This document shows positions 50,851-63,966 of a DNA stretch of 64,000 nucleotides, one piece after another. The stretch covers positions 806,001 through 870,000 of the forward strand of contig JAPVLO010000059.1 of the NCBI GenBank assembly GCA_027257055.1, read 5' to 3'. A program made the position numbers and the translations under genes. The notes beneath the pieces were generated by a model. The model did no database searches. It saw only the letters and a list, made by a program, of their open reading frames with translations, and was not told where the DNA came from. Within the stretch, counting starts at the first letter, position 1; every line of letters starts with the position of its first letter. Source of the DNA: Cephalopachus bancanus (lineage: Eukaryota; Chordata; Mammalia; Primates; Tarsiidae).

Positions 50851-51249
50851 AGTTCTAACCATCATCATTTTGGGTGGCTGTGGATTGCTTATTGAACCCT
50901 GTGGATACTTTGGCCTTTAATTTTCTAACAACTAAAACTTATATAGCTCATACATGGCTACATAATCATCTATCAATGTCTCAACCTCCATACTGGAAAG
51001 TGGGAATGCGTTGGATTGTAGGTTATGGCATCTTTTATTCTGCTGCAGAATTAAAAAAAAAAAGTGTGGGTGTTATCACAGGCTGTACTAAACAAACTGT
51101 TTCTTCGACTAGCCTGTAAGCTCCCTATGGGCTGAGATCACATCTTGGGTATTACAGTACTCTCACAGAGCTAGGTTCAGAAGTTTCTAGTTAATTAGGG
51201 AATATTGCAGAGCTGTCTTTTTTGAAGCCCCACCAGAGTTTTATATTTG

Positions 51250-51640
51250 CTAATTTAGTTATTGAGCACCTACTTGTTATCAAGCATGGAAGTAGATATG
51301 GAGGATTTCACAATGAATAAAACAAGGTCCTCATCCTTATGAAGCATGTGTTTTAATAGGGGGAGACAGCAATAAATAAACTAGTATACAATATAGTATG
51401 TCAGTTCCCAATAAGGGCCATGAAGAAAAACAAAGCACTACATGATAATAGAGAGTGATAGAGGTGGGAAATAATTAGAAAGGGTAGACAAGGCCTCTCT
51501 AAGAAGACGCCATTTCAGCAGAGTTGAATAAAGTGAAGGTAGAAACCATGCACGTATCTGGGGAAAGAGCACTCCTGACAGAATACTCCAGAAGATTGAG
51601 TGAAAAGTCAAAAGAAAGATTCATTCCTCTGCTATAGTAG
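51250..51640 (-). repeat. L2 3' end, antisense
   Basis: TTGAGCACCTACTTGTTATC, CAAGGTCCTCATCCTTATG, AACTAGTATACAATATAGTATG and GCACGTATCTGGGGAAAGAG in antisense L2 order. Confidence 0.75.
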
Positions 51641-53042
51641 ATCTGTTAATGTAATCCAACACATGTATTAAGAGAGATGGTTCCCCTAGGCTGTAAAGCT
51701 CAAAAGGAACCACACAATAGGTGCACAGCATGAGCTCTGCTCTCATGGAATCAGGTTTTGTTTTGCACAAAATAGTTCTCAGTTAAGTCTAATCACTATG
51801 GCTCTGATGTCTGGAAGAATTTCTAAGTGGTCATGCGCCTAGTTTAGGACAGAGGTATTAGGACTAAGCCAACCATATGGTGATGAGGGCTTATGATACT
51901 GTCTTTGCAAAAATAAATATGCAAACCTTCCCTAACTCATAATCAAGAATTGTTGGTTTTAGGGGGAAAACAAAATCATGTGCTGAGCTTAAATGGTTCT
52001 GAAAGCGAGCTGAATTGCTACTTTAAAAAAAATTAAAATTAGTCATTCATGAGAGAGAGAATATAAACACGTATGTGTAACTACTTAAAAGCTTCATTAC
52101 ACTTATATGCTTTTTTGGGGACAATTTTGTTGCTGTAAGGAGGCTGCTTGTAAAACAGCTCTTCACTTGTAATACAGGCTTGATTTTCACTGTCTAAAAC
52201 CTCCTATGACCTAACAAAGAGGAAAAAGACAAGCAACACTAGCATTACTCCTCTTGTACTTAAAGATGCATTTTTTAAAAAACCATACATGAGTTAATAC
52301 ATTGCTATATCCATAAGTGAGCACTCATAGCTAAAGGTCAGCAATGTGATAGAGAAAGTAATGAGACCATGTTGAGAAAAAAATGGGGTAGTCGACAGGA
52401 AAAACAACCCATTTATAATAATATTCTAGTGATCAGCAGGTGTATAAGTCTCCCAGCTATGGTCATTAACGACATTCATTTCGAACTTAACATCTACATT
52501 TGCAAACCACTTGAAAGTAAAATTACTTTTCAATTCAATTCACTTTTATATCTTCATCTTTGATTGATAATTTTTTTTTCACAATGGCAACCTCCACGAG
52601 AATTTGAGTTAATGGTAGCACCCATCCAAGAATGTAGATAAACTCATCTATTCAGATTACCTATTCACTTTTCTTCTGTATGTACAATCATTTACAACCA
52701 TTTGTGAATGTTCACTTCAGGTTAGAATGAACTTGCAAAACTGATGTCAGACTTCTGATGATTGGATTCATTTATTAGAATTATTTGTCTTGAAGACAAA
52801 ATGATTTTTATTTTTCCTTATTGTGTCCAAAAAATTACCAAATTTGAATGTTCATTTTCAGTGATGTTACCAAATAACTCTAGGTACAATTACATGGAAA
52901 TACTGAGACTTCAAAATAGCATATTTAAATATGTGCAAAGAAGTTTAGTTACATAGTTAATGTGGCTGTGTACTAAATTTAAAGATCAAAAGAAGATAGT
53001 TCCATGACCTCCCTTATACATTCATTCCAATGTTTCACAATT
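51641..53042. other. Intron, no gene seen
   Basis: 1.4 kb of single-copy AT-rich intron. No exon signature on either strand and no secure repeat. Confidence 0.5.
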
Positions 53043-53054
53043 ACCATGGAGTAT

Positions 53055-53392
53055 ATATATATTTTTATTATAAAGATGTGGGGTACAATTCAGGGTTAGG
53101 TATCAAACGTTGTTTATGCAGGTACCCTTGATGATGTGTGCCCCTCCCTCCCCTAGTAGATTCTCTCAACTGCGAATCCTACCTTCCCTCCCCTGACAGT
53201 TTCCCATTACTGCCAATCCCTTTCTTCCAGTACTATAATTGTTCAAGGTCTGCTTATGAGTGAGAACATATGGTACTCTGCTCTTTATTTCTGATAGATC
53301 ACTGAGTATGATCGACTCCAAATCCATCCAAATTGCTGTGAAGTTCATATGCTTGTCTTTCTTTATGGCTGTGTAATATTTCATTGTGTATA
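53055..53392 (-). mobile_element. L1 3' end, antisense
   Basis: ATATTTTTATTATAAAGATGTG, GGGTACAATTCAGGGTTAGG, ending GTGTATA. ACCATGGAGTAT (53043) and ACCATGAAGTAT (53393) are a 12-bp duplication with one mismatch. Confidence 0.92.
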
Positions 53393-53404
53393 ACCATGAA
53401 GTAT

Positions 53405-53957
53405 TTTGTTCCATTAGTTTTCCCTAGATCCCTTCTGCTGAAGTTTAAATTAATTGAGTATTCATTTGTTCTTAGTAGAGAAAAGTAACAATTTTGAAAC
53501 AAAGATGCTTTCCTATGCTTATTAAGAAACAACATAGCTATTGTTTCTGTTTAAATAATTAACATTCTTTACAATGCATATTTTACACATATGTTTTAAA
53601 TTAACAACTGGTGCTCCTGGAACCTTTCTCTGAATATCCATAGAGCTCCTTTTTAAAAATAGAATTACTGATTTCAATAAATCCTGCTTTCTTTAAAAAA
53701 AAAAAGTGGTCAAAAGATATGAATAGATGCTTCTCAAAAGAAGACATATGAGCAACCAACAGATATATGAAAAAATGCTCAGTCTTACTAATCATCAAAG
53801 AAATGCAAATTAAAACCACACTGAGATGCCACCTAACTCCGATCAGGATGACCATCATCAATAACTCAGAAAACAACAGATGCTGGAGAGGATGCAGGGA
53901 AAAGGGAGCACTTCTACACTGTGGGTGAGAGTGTAAACTAGTACAACCTCTGTGAAA
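53405..53957 (+). mobile_element. Single-copy spacer then an internal L1 fragment, sense
   Basis: 53405-53690 shows nothing recognised. From about 53692 an A run leads into ORF2 C-terminal sequence (AGTGGTCAAAAGATATGAATAG to GTACAACCTCTGTG) that lacks a 3' UTR and poly(A). A sense internal fragment without its own 3' end suggests a 5'-inverted copy whose other half is reduced to the A/T run, or a later deletion. Confidence 0.6.
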
Positions 53958-54770
53958 TACAAACGTTGATTATGAAGATTGTATTTGAGGTATGATTTAC
54001 ATGCCATTAAATTCACCACTTTTTGTGCACAATTCAAAGATTTTTAGTATATATAGAGTTATGAAACCAACACCAGAATCCAATTGTAGAAAATTCCCAT
54101 TATCCCAAAAAGATCTCTCATGCCTGTTCACAGACAACTCCCTTCAAACCCTCAGCTCCAGGCAATACTAATCTGGTTTTGGTCTCTCAATTTATCTTTT
54201 TTGGATATTTTATATAAATATTTTAAAAATATATAAAATATTTTGCATCGGGCTTCTTTCACTCAGCATATTTTAAGATTCATTCTATGCTGTAGAATAT
54301 ATCATAACTTTTTAATTGAAGAATAGTATTCCAGTATATGGATATATTACATTTTGCTTATCTATTCACCAGTTGCATTGACAGAACTGTGGATTGCTTC
54401 CAGGTATAGTCAATATGATGATACTACTATGAACATTCACATTCAATTGTTTGTGTGGACATATTTTTTCATTCTTCATAGGTACAAATCCAGGAAAAGT
54501 GGCTGTGCTGTTTCAAATTCTCTTAGCAATGTATGAAAGTTCCTTTACATTCTCAACACCTGTTTTTGTCTCTTTTTTATTATAGCTATTATAGTGGGCA
54601 TAATAGTGAGGTGGTATCTCATTAATTTGCATTCAAATTTGCATGACTTTAATTTGCATTTCCCTAATGACACATGACATAATAATGACAGTAATGTTGT
54701 AAATATTATCATGTGCTTATCAGCCACTTGTCCATCTTTTGTGAAATGCCTATTCAAATCTTTTGCCAAA

Positions 54771-55064
54771 TTTTTTTTTTTTTTTGAGTTGGAGTCTCAC
54801 TCTGTTGCCCAGACTGGAGTGCAGTGGCCGCTCCCGGCCACCGCAGCCTCAACCTGCTGGGTTCCGGCGATTCTTCCGCCTCAGCCTACCAAGTAGCCGG
54901 AATTACAGGCATGTGCTACCACGCCCGGCTGATTTTTTTTTGATTTATTGTAGAGATGAGGTCTCGCTGCCCAGGCGGGTCTTGAACCCGCGGGCTCAGG
55001 CAATCCACTCACCTCAGCCTCCCAAAGGCACGGGATTACAGGCTGAGCCACCGAGCCCGGCCCT
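54771..55064 (-). mobile_element. Lemur-type Alu, antisense
   Basis: T tail, GAGTTGGAGTCTCACTCTG, to GAGCCCGGCC. TCTTTTGCCAAATTTT on the left (54757) and TCTTTTCCAAATTTT on the right (55065) form its duplication. Confidence 0.93.
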
Positions 55065-56001
55065 CTTTTCCAAATTTTAAACTGGATGATATGTTTCCTT
55101 ATTATTGAATTATAAGAGCTTTTTATATTCTGGACAAAAGAACTTTATCATATATGTAATTTGAAAATATTTTTATCAGCCTGTGGTTTGTCTTCATTTA
55201 CTTAATTTTTTCTTTTAAAGCACAATGTTTAAAAATTTTGATAAAGTCCAATTTATCATTTTTTTTTTCATTGATGGTGTTTTGGTGTTGTGTCTATAAA
55301 TTTTCCCTAACCTAAGGTCATGAATATTTCCTTTTGCTTTCTTCTAGAAGTTTTAAAATTTTAACTCCTATATTTGAGTCTAAAATCCATTTGAGTTCAT
55401 TTATGTATATGTTGTGTAAGGGTCTAAATTAATTTTTAGGTATGTGGACATCCAAAGGTCCCAGCCTCATTTGTTGAAGAAACTTATTCTTTTACCTATG
55501 AAGTTGCCTTAGCGCTTTTGTCATAATCAACTAGCCTATAAATGTAAGGGCTTATTTCTTGACTCTTCATGCTGCTGCACTAAACTATATGTCTTCTTCA
55601 TGTTGGTATCATGCTACCTTGATTATTGCAGCTTTATAGTAAATTTAGAAATCAGTAAGTCCTCCACCTTTGTTCTTCTTTTACAAAATTATTTTACTAT
55701 GCCTTTAGATTTTCATATAAATATTAGGATTAGCTGATTAGTTTCTACAAAAGCAACAAATACAAACGCTCACTGGTATTTTTCCTATAAAAAAGGCCTA
55801 ATGAATTTGGGAAAATTGTCACCTTAACGATATCGACTGAATTATCAAATGGAATGTCTCTACCTTTATTTGGATGTTTAATTTCTCTCAGTAGAACTAC
55901 CTTTGTTAAATTTATTTCTAAATATTTCATTCTTTCAATGATGTTATTGGGATTAGAATTATTTTCTTTTTTTTGAAATGACATTCTTATTTTATTTTTA
56001 T

Positions 56002-57284
56002 TTTAAATATGTGGGCTATAATTCAGGGTTAAGTACATAAATGGTCATCGTACAGGTAAAGTTTAGGACTCTTATTGATGTTATGTGCCCCCTGTGCCCG
56101 CAGTGTCCCACTACTGCCAATTCCTTTTTTACAGTATTATGATAAATGTTCAGGGTCTGCTTATGAGTGAGTATACATAGTACTCAGATCTTAGTTTCTG
56201 TGATCAATCACTGAGTATTATAGACTCTAATTCCATCCAAGTTTCTGCAAATTTCATAATTTTGTTTTGCTTTATGGCTGCATAATATTCCACCATGCAA
56301 ATGGACCATTTTCTTTTTTTTAAAATGTATTATTTTTTCTTATTTTTTTTAAAAAATTGTGGGGTACAATTCAGGGTTAGGTATATAAATATTCAATGTG
56401 CAGGTACCCTTGTTGATGAGGTGTGCCCCCCTTCCCCAGGTAGATATTGACTACTATCAATCCCACCTACCTGCGCCCCCCTGCAGTTTCCTGCTACAGT
56501 CAGTCCTTTTCTTATAGTATTACAGTAGTTGTTCAAGGTTCACTTATGAATGAAAACATGTGATGCTCAGATCACTCAGTATTATTAACTCTAATTCTAT
56601 CCAGGTTGCTGCGAAGTTCACGATTTTGTTCCTCTTTATGGCTGTGTAATATTCCATTGTGTATATGTACCACATTTTTTTTAAATCCAGTCCTCTTTTG
56701 ATGGCAGCACAGTTGGTTCCATGTTCTTGCTATTGTGAACAATGTTGCGATAAACATACGTGTGCAGGTATCTTTTTAATAGAGTGATTTGATACTTCCG
56801 GGTATATTCCCAGTAGGGGGATTGCGGGGTCATATGGAAGGTCGATTTTTAGAACTTTTAGGAATCGCCACACTGCTTTCCACAGAGGCTGTACTAGTTT
56901 ACACTCCCACCAACAGTGTAGAAGTGTTCCCTTTTCGCCATATCCTCTCCAGCATCTGTTATTTTTTTAGTTACTGATGATGGTCATTCTTACTGGAGTT
57001 AGGTGGTATCTCAGTGTAGTTTTAATTTGCAACTCCTTGATGACTAGTGAGGCTGGACATTTTTTCATGTATCTGTTGGCTGCGCATATGTCTGATTTTT
57101 AGAAGTGTCTACTCATATATTTTGCCCACTTTGTAATGGGGCTGTTTTTTTTTTCTTTTCAGCACATTTGGGTTCCTTGTAGATCTTTGATATTAGGCCT
57201 TTGTCAGATATATAGTCCACTTTTGATGGACAGCACAGCTGATTCCATGTTTTTGCTATAATGAATAGTACTGCAATAAGCATG
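56002..57284 (-). mobile_element. L1 antisense, with another L1 nested at 56311-57211
   Basis: The outer copy (56002-56310 and 57212-57284) has AATATGTGGGCTATAATTC and resumes at TAGTCCACTTTTGATGG. The inner copy has its own T run, GTGGGGTACAATTCAGGG and a longer ORF2 C-terminal part ending GCCTTTGTCAGATATA. The outer copy is more diverged. ATTCTTATTTTATTTTT and ATTTCTTAATTTCATTTTT may be the outer duplication. Confidence 0.85.
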
Positions 57285-58297
57285 CATTTCTTAATTTCAT
57301 TTTTGAATTGCTCTTTGTGAGTAGAAATGTAATTACTTCTGTTGTATACTGATTTTCATATTCTGCAATCTTGTTGAACTTGTTTATTCTTTTTAGTAGC
57401 TTTTTAAAAAATGTATTCCATTAGACTTTCTATGGACACTCAGCATTGCTTTTTACCTTTGCAATATGGATGCTTTATATTATTTATTTATTTCCTTGTC
57501 TTATTGCACTGACTAGAATTTCTAGCACAATGGTGAATAAAAATGATGAGAGAAGACAGGCTTATCTTGTTTCACAGGAGGAAAGTTCTGAGTCTCTCAC
57601 CATTTAGTATGATAAGCTATATCATATTTGGTGATTTTCTCTACTGTTCTTCTGTTTTTACTCTTTTTCTGTAATTTCTACTCTTCTTTTTATGTTTTTT
57701 TGTCTTGCTTTTAGCTTGTTCTTCTTTTTCTAGTTTCTTAGAGTGGAACTTAGGTTATTGATTTTATAGATTCCCTTCTTATCCTAGTTTGTGGAAAGTT
57801 TTTTGTATTGTGGAAGTTAGATTTTTTCATATGCTTTATCTGTCCCTATTGAGGTGATCATGGGTTTTTTGTTCTTTATTTTACTAACAGGGCATATTAA
57901 ATTAATTTTTGGATGTGGACTCAACCTTTAATTACTGGGATAAATCTCACTTGATCATGGTATATAATTTTTACTTGTTTCTGGATTTTTTTTGCTAACA
58001 TTTTGTTGAGGATTTTTGTATCTGTTTTCATGATAAATACTAGTCTGTAGTTTTCTTGTGAAATTATCATCTGCCTTTGATATTACGGTAATAGTAGCCT
58101 CATAAAATGAATAAAAAGCATCTCCTTATTTTTTCAAAGATTTAACATTTGGTATAATTCAACAGTGAAGCAACCTAGGCTAGAATTTTCCTTGGTGGGA
58201 AGGTTTTCAGTTATTTATTCAATTTCTTTGCTTATTTTGTGTCTACTCAAACTTTTATATTTTTTCCTTGAGTCAGTTGTGATAGTTAATGTCTTTC

Positions 58298-58601
58298 TTT
58301 TTTTAATTTATTTTTTATTTTTTGAGTTGGAGTCTCACTCTGTCGCCCAGACTCGAGTGCAGTGGCCGCTCCCGGCCACTGCAGCCTTGACCTCCTGGGC
58401 TCCGGCGATCCTTCCGCCTCAGCCTTCCAAGTAGCTGGAACTACAGGTGCGTGCTACCACACACGGCTAATTTTTTGATTTATTGTAGAGATGAGGTCTC
58501 ACCAAGTTACCCAGGTGGGTCTCGAACCCACGGGCTCAGACAATCCACTCACCTCAGCCTCCCAAGGCGCTGGATTACAGGCTGAGCCACCGAGCCTGGC
58601 T
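58298..58601 (-). mobile_element. Lemur-type Alu, antisense
   Basis: T-rich tail, GAGTTGGAGTCTCACTCTG, to GAGCCTGGCT. TAGTTAATGTCTTTC at 58283-58297 and 58602-58616 is a perfect 15-bp duplication. Its left arm reads CCCAGGTGGGTCTCG, the donor-like variant discussed for the exonised Alu. Confidence 0.95.
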
Positions 58602-58960
58602 TAGTTAATGTCTTTCAAGGAATTTGTCCATGTCACTCAAGTTGTCTACTTTGTTGGCATAAAGTTATTCATAGTATTCTCTTATCCTTTTAATTTTTAA
58701 AGGTTTATTATATGTGACGTCCCGTTTTACTCTTGATTTTGATCATTTGTGATTTGTAAATTTTGTCCACTCTTTCGAAGAACCAATTTTCGGTTTTGGT
58801 GATTTTCTCTATCATTCTTCTGTCTTTTTCTGTAGTTTCTACTTTTCTCTTTAAGTTTTTTTGTCTTGCTTTTAGTTTGTTCTTCTTTTTCTAGTTTCTT
58901 AGAGTAGAAGCTTAGGTTATTAATTTGAGATCATTCTTTTTTGGCATAGGAATATATATA

Positions 58961-59250
58961 GCCAGGTGCAGTTGCTCATGCTTGTAATTCCAGCATTTTG
59001 GGAGGCCAAGATGGGAAGATCACTTGAGGCTAGGAGTTCAAGATCAGTGTGGTCAACACAGTAAGACCTCTTTTCTCCAAAAAAATGTAAAAATTAGCTG
59101 GGCATGGTGGTATGTGCCTATAGGTCCAGCTACTCAGGAGGCTAAGGCAGGAGGATTGCTTGAGCCTAGGTGTCAAGTCTGCAGTAAGCCAGAATTGTAC
59201 CACTGTACTCTAGCCTGAGATACTGTCTAAAAAGAAAAAAAAAATTCCCT
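58961..59250 (+). mobile_element. AluJ-like dimer, sense
   Basis: GCCAGGTGCAGTTGCTCATG, GGGAGGCCAAGATGGGAAG and the second arm GCTGGGCATGGTGGTATG end in an A-rich tail. It lacks the lemur-type changes. Confidence 0.88.
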
Positions 59251-59818
59251 CTAAACAATACTTTAGCCACATCCCCTACATTTTGGTATGCTGTATTTTC
59301 ATTCTCATTCAGTTTTAAGCTTTAAAATATTTTCCCCTATAATCTCTCCTTTGACCCATTAGACACATGTTGTTTAATTTACAAATATGTGGATATTTTC
59401 CCATATTTTTCTTGACATTGATTTCTCATTTAATTCCATATGGTCAGAGAACATACTTTGTATAATTTCAGTCTTTTAACATTTACTGTGACTTGTTTAA
59501 AGGTCTAGCATTAAGATCTCTCCTGGAGCATGTTCTGGAAAAGAATCTGAATTCGGAAAAATTCTGAACACCAAAAAGACTCTGTATTCTGAGATATGTG
59601 ACCACTGATGTCCCTGTTCAGTATTTTCATTATTATTTCAAGTTTAAGCCTGGCTTCCTAAGGTCACTGCTGTGTTAGCAACAACTGGTCAGAAGTTGTG
59701 CTCAAACACTTCAAAAGTAAGGCTTCTGTCCCTGCTGACGTATCTATGTGATGGCTATGGAACATTCAAAGATTAAGCACTGAATTAGTCTAGCCCCATC
59801 TTTTACTTTTTTTCCAGG

Positions 59819-60630
59819 CCCTCTTATGTCTCCTCTGCAACTGTGCAAGGCCTCTCACTTAGCCAGAGATGTGCTGACAGCAAGGGCTCTTTCTAGTCCC
59901 TCCAAAATTGAGCATGCAGCGTTCCAGACCCCCAGGAATACACAGAGACTCATCAAAGCCTACAGTGGCTGACTTCTTTCCTGGATTGGCTGGTATGCCA
60001 ATCTATTGCTTGCCTCAAACAGGATCTCAATACCATGCCAGCCAAGATGCTGGCCTTTCCTATTTGTATACCACCAATATTGCTAAGGTTTCAACCATGC
60101 AGAAAGGCATGAGGGATTTCCACAATGTGCTCCATTTTAAGTCAGCATGCTCTGACAATGAAGCTGCTGATATTCACGGACTGCATTTATACAAAGCTGA
60201 GGTAAGAAGGAGGAATTACAGCAGCCCCAGATTAAACCACCACAGTCTTATAAACTTCTATGCAAGGATCTGTTTTTCTTGAATAAATGCTTCACAATTT
60301 GTTGTATGAACTGATTTTCAGAGTCCTGAAATGGTTATTATTGACTATTTTGTCCAGTTTTAATACTGTTTTTTGCTAAGCTCCTCGCTCCACCATTTTG
60401 GAAGTCCTCCCACTTCTTATTTTAATCTCTGTCTTATTTTCCAGTCTTTTGCTCAAATCATGAATACTTGTGATCACAGCATGATCAAGTATCAACATGT
60501 CCTGGTTAATTATCCTGAAACCAAAGATGAGTGTGGCCCCAATGCCCTTGGGAAATACAATAAACTAAAAATGGCTTTTATATGCTCTCTTAAAGGTCTA
60601 CCAGATGGTAACATAGAAGCCTCGAAATAA
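59819..60630 (+). other. Unidentified splice-flanked open stretches, possible two-exon remnant
   Basis: A strong acceptor (CTTTTACTTTTTTTCCAG, ending 59818) precedes a GC-richer stretch that ends AAAGCTGAG before GTAAGA at 60200. It contains an open frame from 59908 with TVADFFPGLAGMPIYCLPQT and KGMRDFHNVLHFKSACSDNE. A second acceptor (GTCTTATTTTCCAG, about 60444) opens a frame FAQIMNTCDHSMIKYQHVLV ending in TAA at 60630. The two frames are each open but no family was recognised. Upstream of 59908 the frame is closed near the acceptor. It could be a degenerate gene, an unknown small gene, or chance. Confidence 0.25.
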
Positions 60631-60649
60631 GAACTGTTCTTTTATACTC

Positions 60650-60740
60650 CCTTCTAGAATTTTTAAGATATTTTTAATATTAAATATTTTAAAAATAATA
60701 TTAAATATTAAATATTTTAATATTAAATATTTTTAATATT
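60650..60740. repeat. AT-rich low-complexity repeat
   Basis: Recurring TATTAAATATTTTAATATT units, nearly self-complementary and almost free of G and C. Confidence 0.85.
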
Positions 60741-61300
60741 TGCAAAAAGTAAAACATGATTATTTCGGAAAATTTGGAAAACATGGAAAAGGGGAAAGAC
60801 TAAACACCTACAAAGTCATTCAATTCCTACCACTTACTGTAATAATTAAGGCTACTTAAAACTTTTTTGGTTCTGTGTGTACATCAAGTTGTACATACAT
60901 TTTTGCATCATGCATTCACTACAAAATATTTCCAACTTAAAACTGGGCCATAATTAATATATCCCCTATGAGTTCAATTTTGGTGATCATATCACTCCAT
61001 TCTAATTTGTGCAGATATTTCTGACTATTTTCTTAGGATAGATTGCTAAATGTAGAATTGTGTCAACACTAGGATCAGTCTCAAACCTCTTGAAACCATT
61101 ATTTTCTACCTATTTCTAAATAGGTAAAACTATTTTCTAGGAAGTTCCTACCCATCTTACTATTCATATGTCTTGGATTTTAATTCATTTGCAGTTGCAT
61201 TTCTTTGATTATTATTGAGGCTTATATTTACTTGTGTTTTATGTGCTCATCATCTGTGCAACTTTTGTTTTGAAGGAATTAAATTTTTCTAAGAGTCACA
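60741..61300. other. Single-copy intron, no gene seen
   Basis: AT-rich sequence with no exon signature. Parts resemble old L1 3' UTR wording but cannot be placed. Confidence 0.4.
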
Positions 61301-61309
61301 GGCATTCTT

Positions 61310-61430
61310 CCTGCCAACACCCTGTAACATTCATCTAGCAAGGTTGGTACTATGAGTTGCGATTTCACAAATAAAGACACTAACGCTCAGAGGCATTAAA
61401 TAAGCTGCTGATTTCAAAAAATGAGTAAAC
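61310..61430 (+). repeat. MIR fragment, sense
   Basis: TTTCACAAATAAAGACACTAACGC and CAGAGGCATTAAATAAGC follow the MIR core. Confidence 0.6.
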
Positions 61431-61689
61431 AGTGAAAATGCCAAAGGTTTCAAAGATTTTACTAGACTTTAAAAACTTATGGTTTTTTTTTCATTATGTT
61501 TCTCTTTCCATAGGTAAAATAATCTAAAATAACAACATGATTTGTATCCTTCTCAAATTTTAAAAGAGTGAAAAACAGCTTCTGGGGATAAGCAGAGGCA
61601 TAATATTTCTTTGTAATTATGACACTTAAACAGTGCTAAACCTCAAGAAAGCTGTTTTATTAAAAAACACCATAGTGGATAAAATTTAG

Positions 61690-61860
61690 GCTAAAGTTTA
61701 GGTTCTGGAGTGAAGAGCATTGGGTTCCAATCTCTGATGTGCCACATCCTAGTACTTGACCTGGAACAATTTATTTATCCTGTCTGAGGTTTTCATAGTT
61801 GGAAATGAGGCCAATAAAAATTTTTATTTCATACAGACATAAGAATTAAATAAAAATATT
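61690..61860 (-). repeat. MIR, antisense
   Basis: GGTTCCAATCTCTGATGTGCC, ACTTGACCTGGAACAATTTA and TCTGAGGTTTTCATAG. Confidence 0.75.
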
Positions 61861-62029
61861 TTTTGATAATTTAATACCTTGCCAAAATGCTCAAATGTTA
61901 TCTGTATAGCTAAGTGCATTAAATGAACTTTCACAATTATTAAAAGAATGCTCCTCAATGTGTTTCAAATGGACTTCTACACATAAAGTAAAATTAGTTT
62001 ACTTAGTGGAACATAAGATACTATAACAA

Positions 62030-63966
62030 GTTTAATACCCAAATCAGACAAAGACATCAAAAGAAAACTACAGATCAATATTCCTTATGAATATACACAC
62101 AGACACAAAAAGCCTAAAAAATACTAGTAAGACAAATAAATAAACAAACATAAAATTGATTATACACCACGATCAAATGGGATTTATCTTAGGAATGCAA
62201 GGTTGGTTCAAAATACAAAAATCAAGGTAATACTAATCAATATAATATTAATAGAATAAAGAATAAATAAAGGCAAAAAAAACCCCCAAAACCTTACGCA
62301 ATCACTTCAACAGATGCAGAAAAACATCCAAATTCTTTTATTCAACAAAACAGAAGTGGAGGAAAATTCTCTAAACCTGATAAGGGACAAAAAATTCAGG
62401 ACAAAAAATTCACAGTTAACATGAAAGACTGAAAACTTTCCTCCTGAGATCAGGAATAAGATAAGAATGCTATTTTTACTGCTTCTGTTCAATACCTACT
62501 GGAGGTTCTAACCAGGACAAGTAGGCAAGAAAATAAAAGGCATCTAGGCTAAAAAACAAGAAGTAAAATTATATTTATTCACAGATGGCATGGAATTATA
62601 TGTAAAAAATCCTAAGGAAAAACTGTTACAACTCATAATAAGTTTAGCAATGCAGCAGGATACAAGATTAATAGACAAAAATCAATTGTATTTTATATAC
62701 TAGCAATGAGCAAGCAGAAAATAAAATTACAAAAGCAACTCTATTTACAATAGCACCCAAAAGAATACTAAGAAATAAAATAACAAAAGAAGTGTAAATA
62801 TGTACAACCAAAGACTACAAAACACCATTGAAATATATTTTTATAAACCTAAATAAATGGAAAGACATTCCATGTTCATGGATTGGGAGACTTAATATGG
62901 TTAAGATGGCAGTACTCTCCAAAATAACCCACAGATTCAACATATCCCTATCAGAATCCCAGCTGACTTCCTTGAGAAACTGACAAGTTGATTTTAAAAT
63001 TCATATGGAAATGCAAGGGACACAGAATAACCAAAGAAAACTTGAAAGAGGGGAACAAAGTTGGAAGACTCACACTTCCTGTTTTAAAAACTTAACCACA
63101 AAGCTACAGTAAACATTACAGTATATTGCCTGCATAATAATAGGTATATAAATCAATGGAATAGAATTAGAAGTTCAGAAATCAAACTTTACATATATAA
63201 TAATTGAGTTCCGATAGGGATGCTAAAATAATGTAATGGGAGAATCATCTTTTTAAAAAATGCTGTTGAGATAACTAGATATCCACACACAAAAGAAAGA
63301 AGCTGGATGCCTGTCTCATATCATACAAAAAAATTAACTCAAAATGAATCAAAGACTTATAATGTAGGAGCTAAAACTATCTATCTCCTAGAAGAAAACA
63401 GGTGAAAACCTTCACACTCTTGGAATAGGTAATGGTTTCTTAGATATGATGGCTAAAGCACAAGTAACAAAAGAAAAGATAAACTAAATTTCATAAAAAT
63501 TAAAAGTTTTGTCTTTGAAGGACACTATCAAGAAAATTAAGAAGGCAACCCATAGAATGGGAGAAAAGTTTTGCAAATCATATATCTAATTAGGGTCTAT
63601 TATATAGAATATATAAAGACTCATACAACTCAACAATAAAGAATAAGTAATCCAATTTAAATTGGGCAAAGAATTTGAACAGAAATCAAAGGCCAATAAG
63701 CAAATGAAAAGATGTTTAACATTATTAGTCAACAGGGAAATGTAAATCAAAATCATGAGATACCATTTCACATTCACTAGATGGATATATTATAATCTGA
63801 AAATGTGGAGAAACTGGAACTCTCATACATTGCTGATGGAATATTAAATGATATAGTATCTCTGAAATAGTTCCAAATATGCAAATTCCATATGACCCAG
63901 CAATTTCACTCCTAGGTATACACCTAAGAGGATTAAAAATATATATTCACACAAAAACGTGTACAC
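62030..63966 (+). mobile_element. Old L1 (L1M), sense ORF2
   Basis: Reads through late ORF2 in sense order: CAAATCAGACAAAGACATC, GGAATGCAAGGTTGGTTC, CCATGTTCATGGATTGGG, GAACTGGAACTC-like blocks and CCATATGACCCAGCAATTTC. Many stops and frameshifts. It is cut at 63966 by an Alu. Confidence 0.85.

Larger units (their letters stand above)
53970..59530 (-). mobile_element. Old L1 (L1M), antisense, host to several insertions
   Basis: Starts in an L1M 3' UTR (GAGGTATGATTTACATGCC) and continues as reversed ORF2: 54020-54770, 55080-55985, 57300-58297, 58617-58960 and 59250-59530 (for example GTCTATAAATTTTCCCTAAC and GGTCAGAGAACATACTTTG). Insertions: Alu at 54771 and 58298, L1 at 56002, AluJ at 58961. 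Confidence 0.8.
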
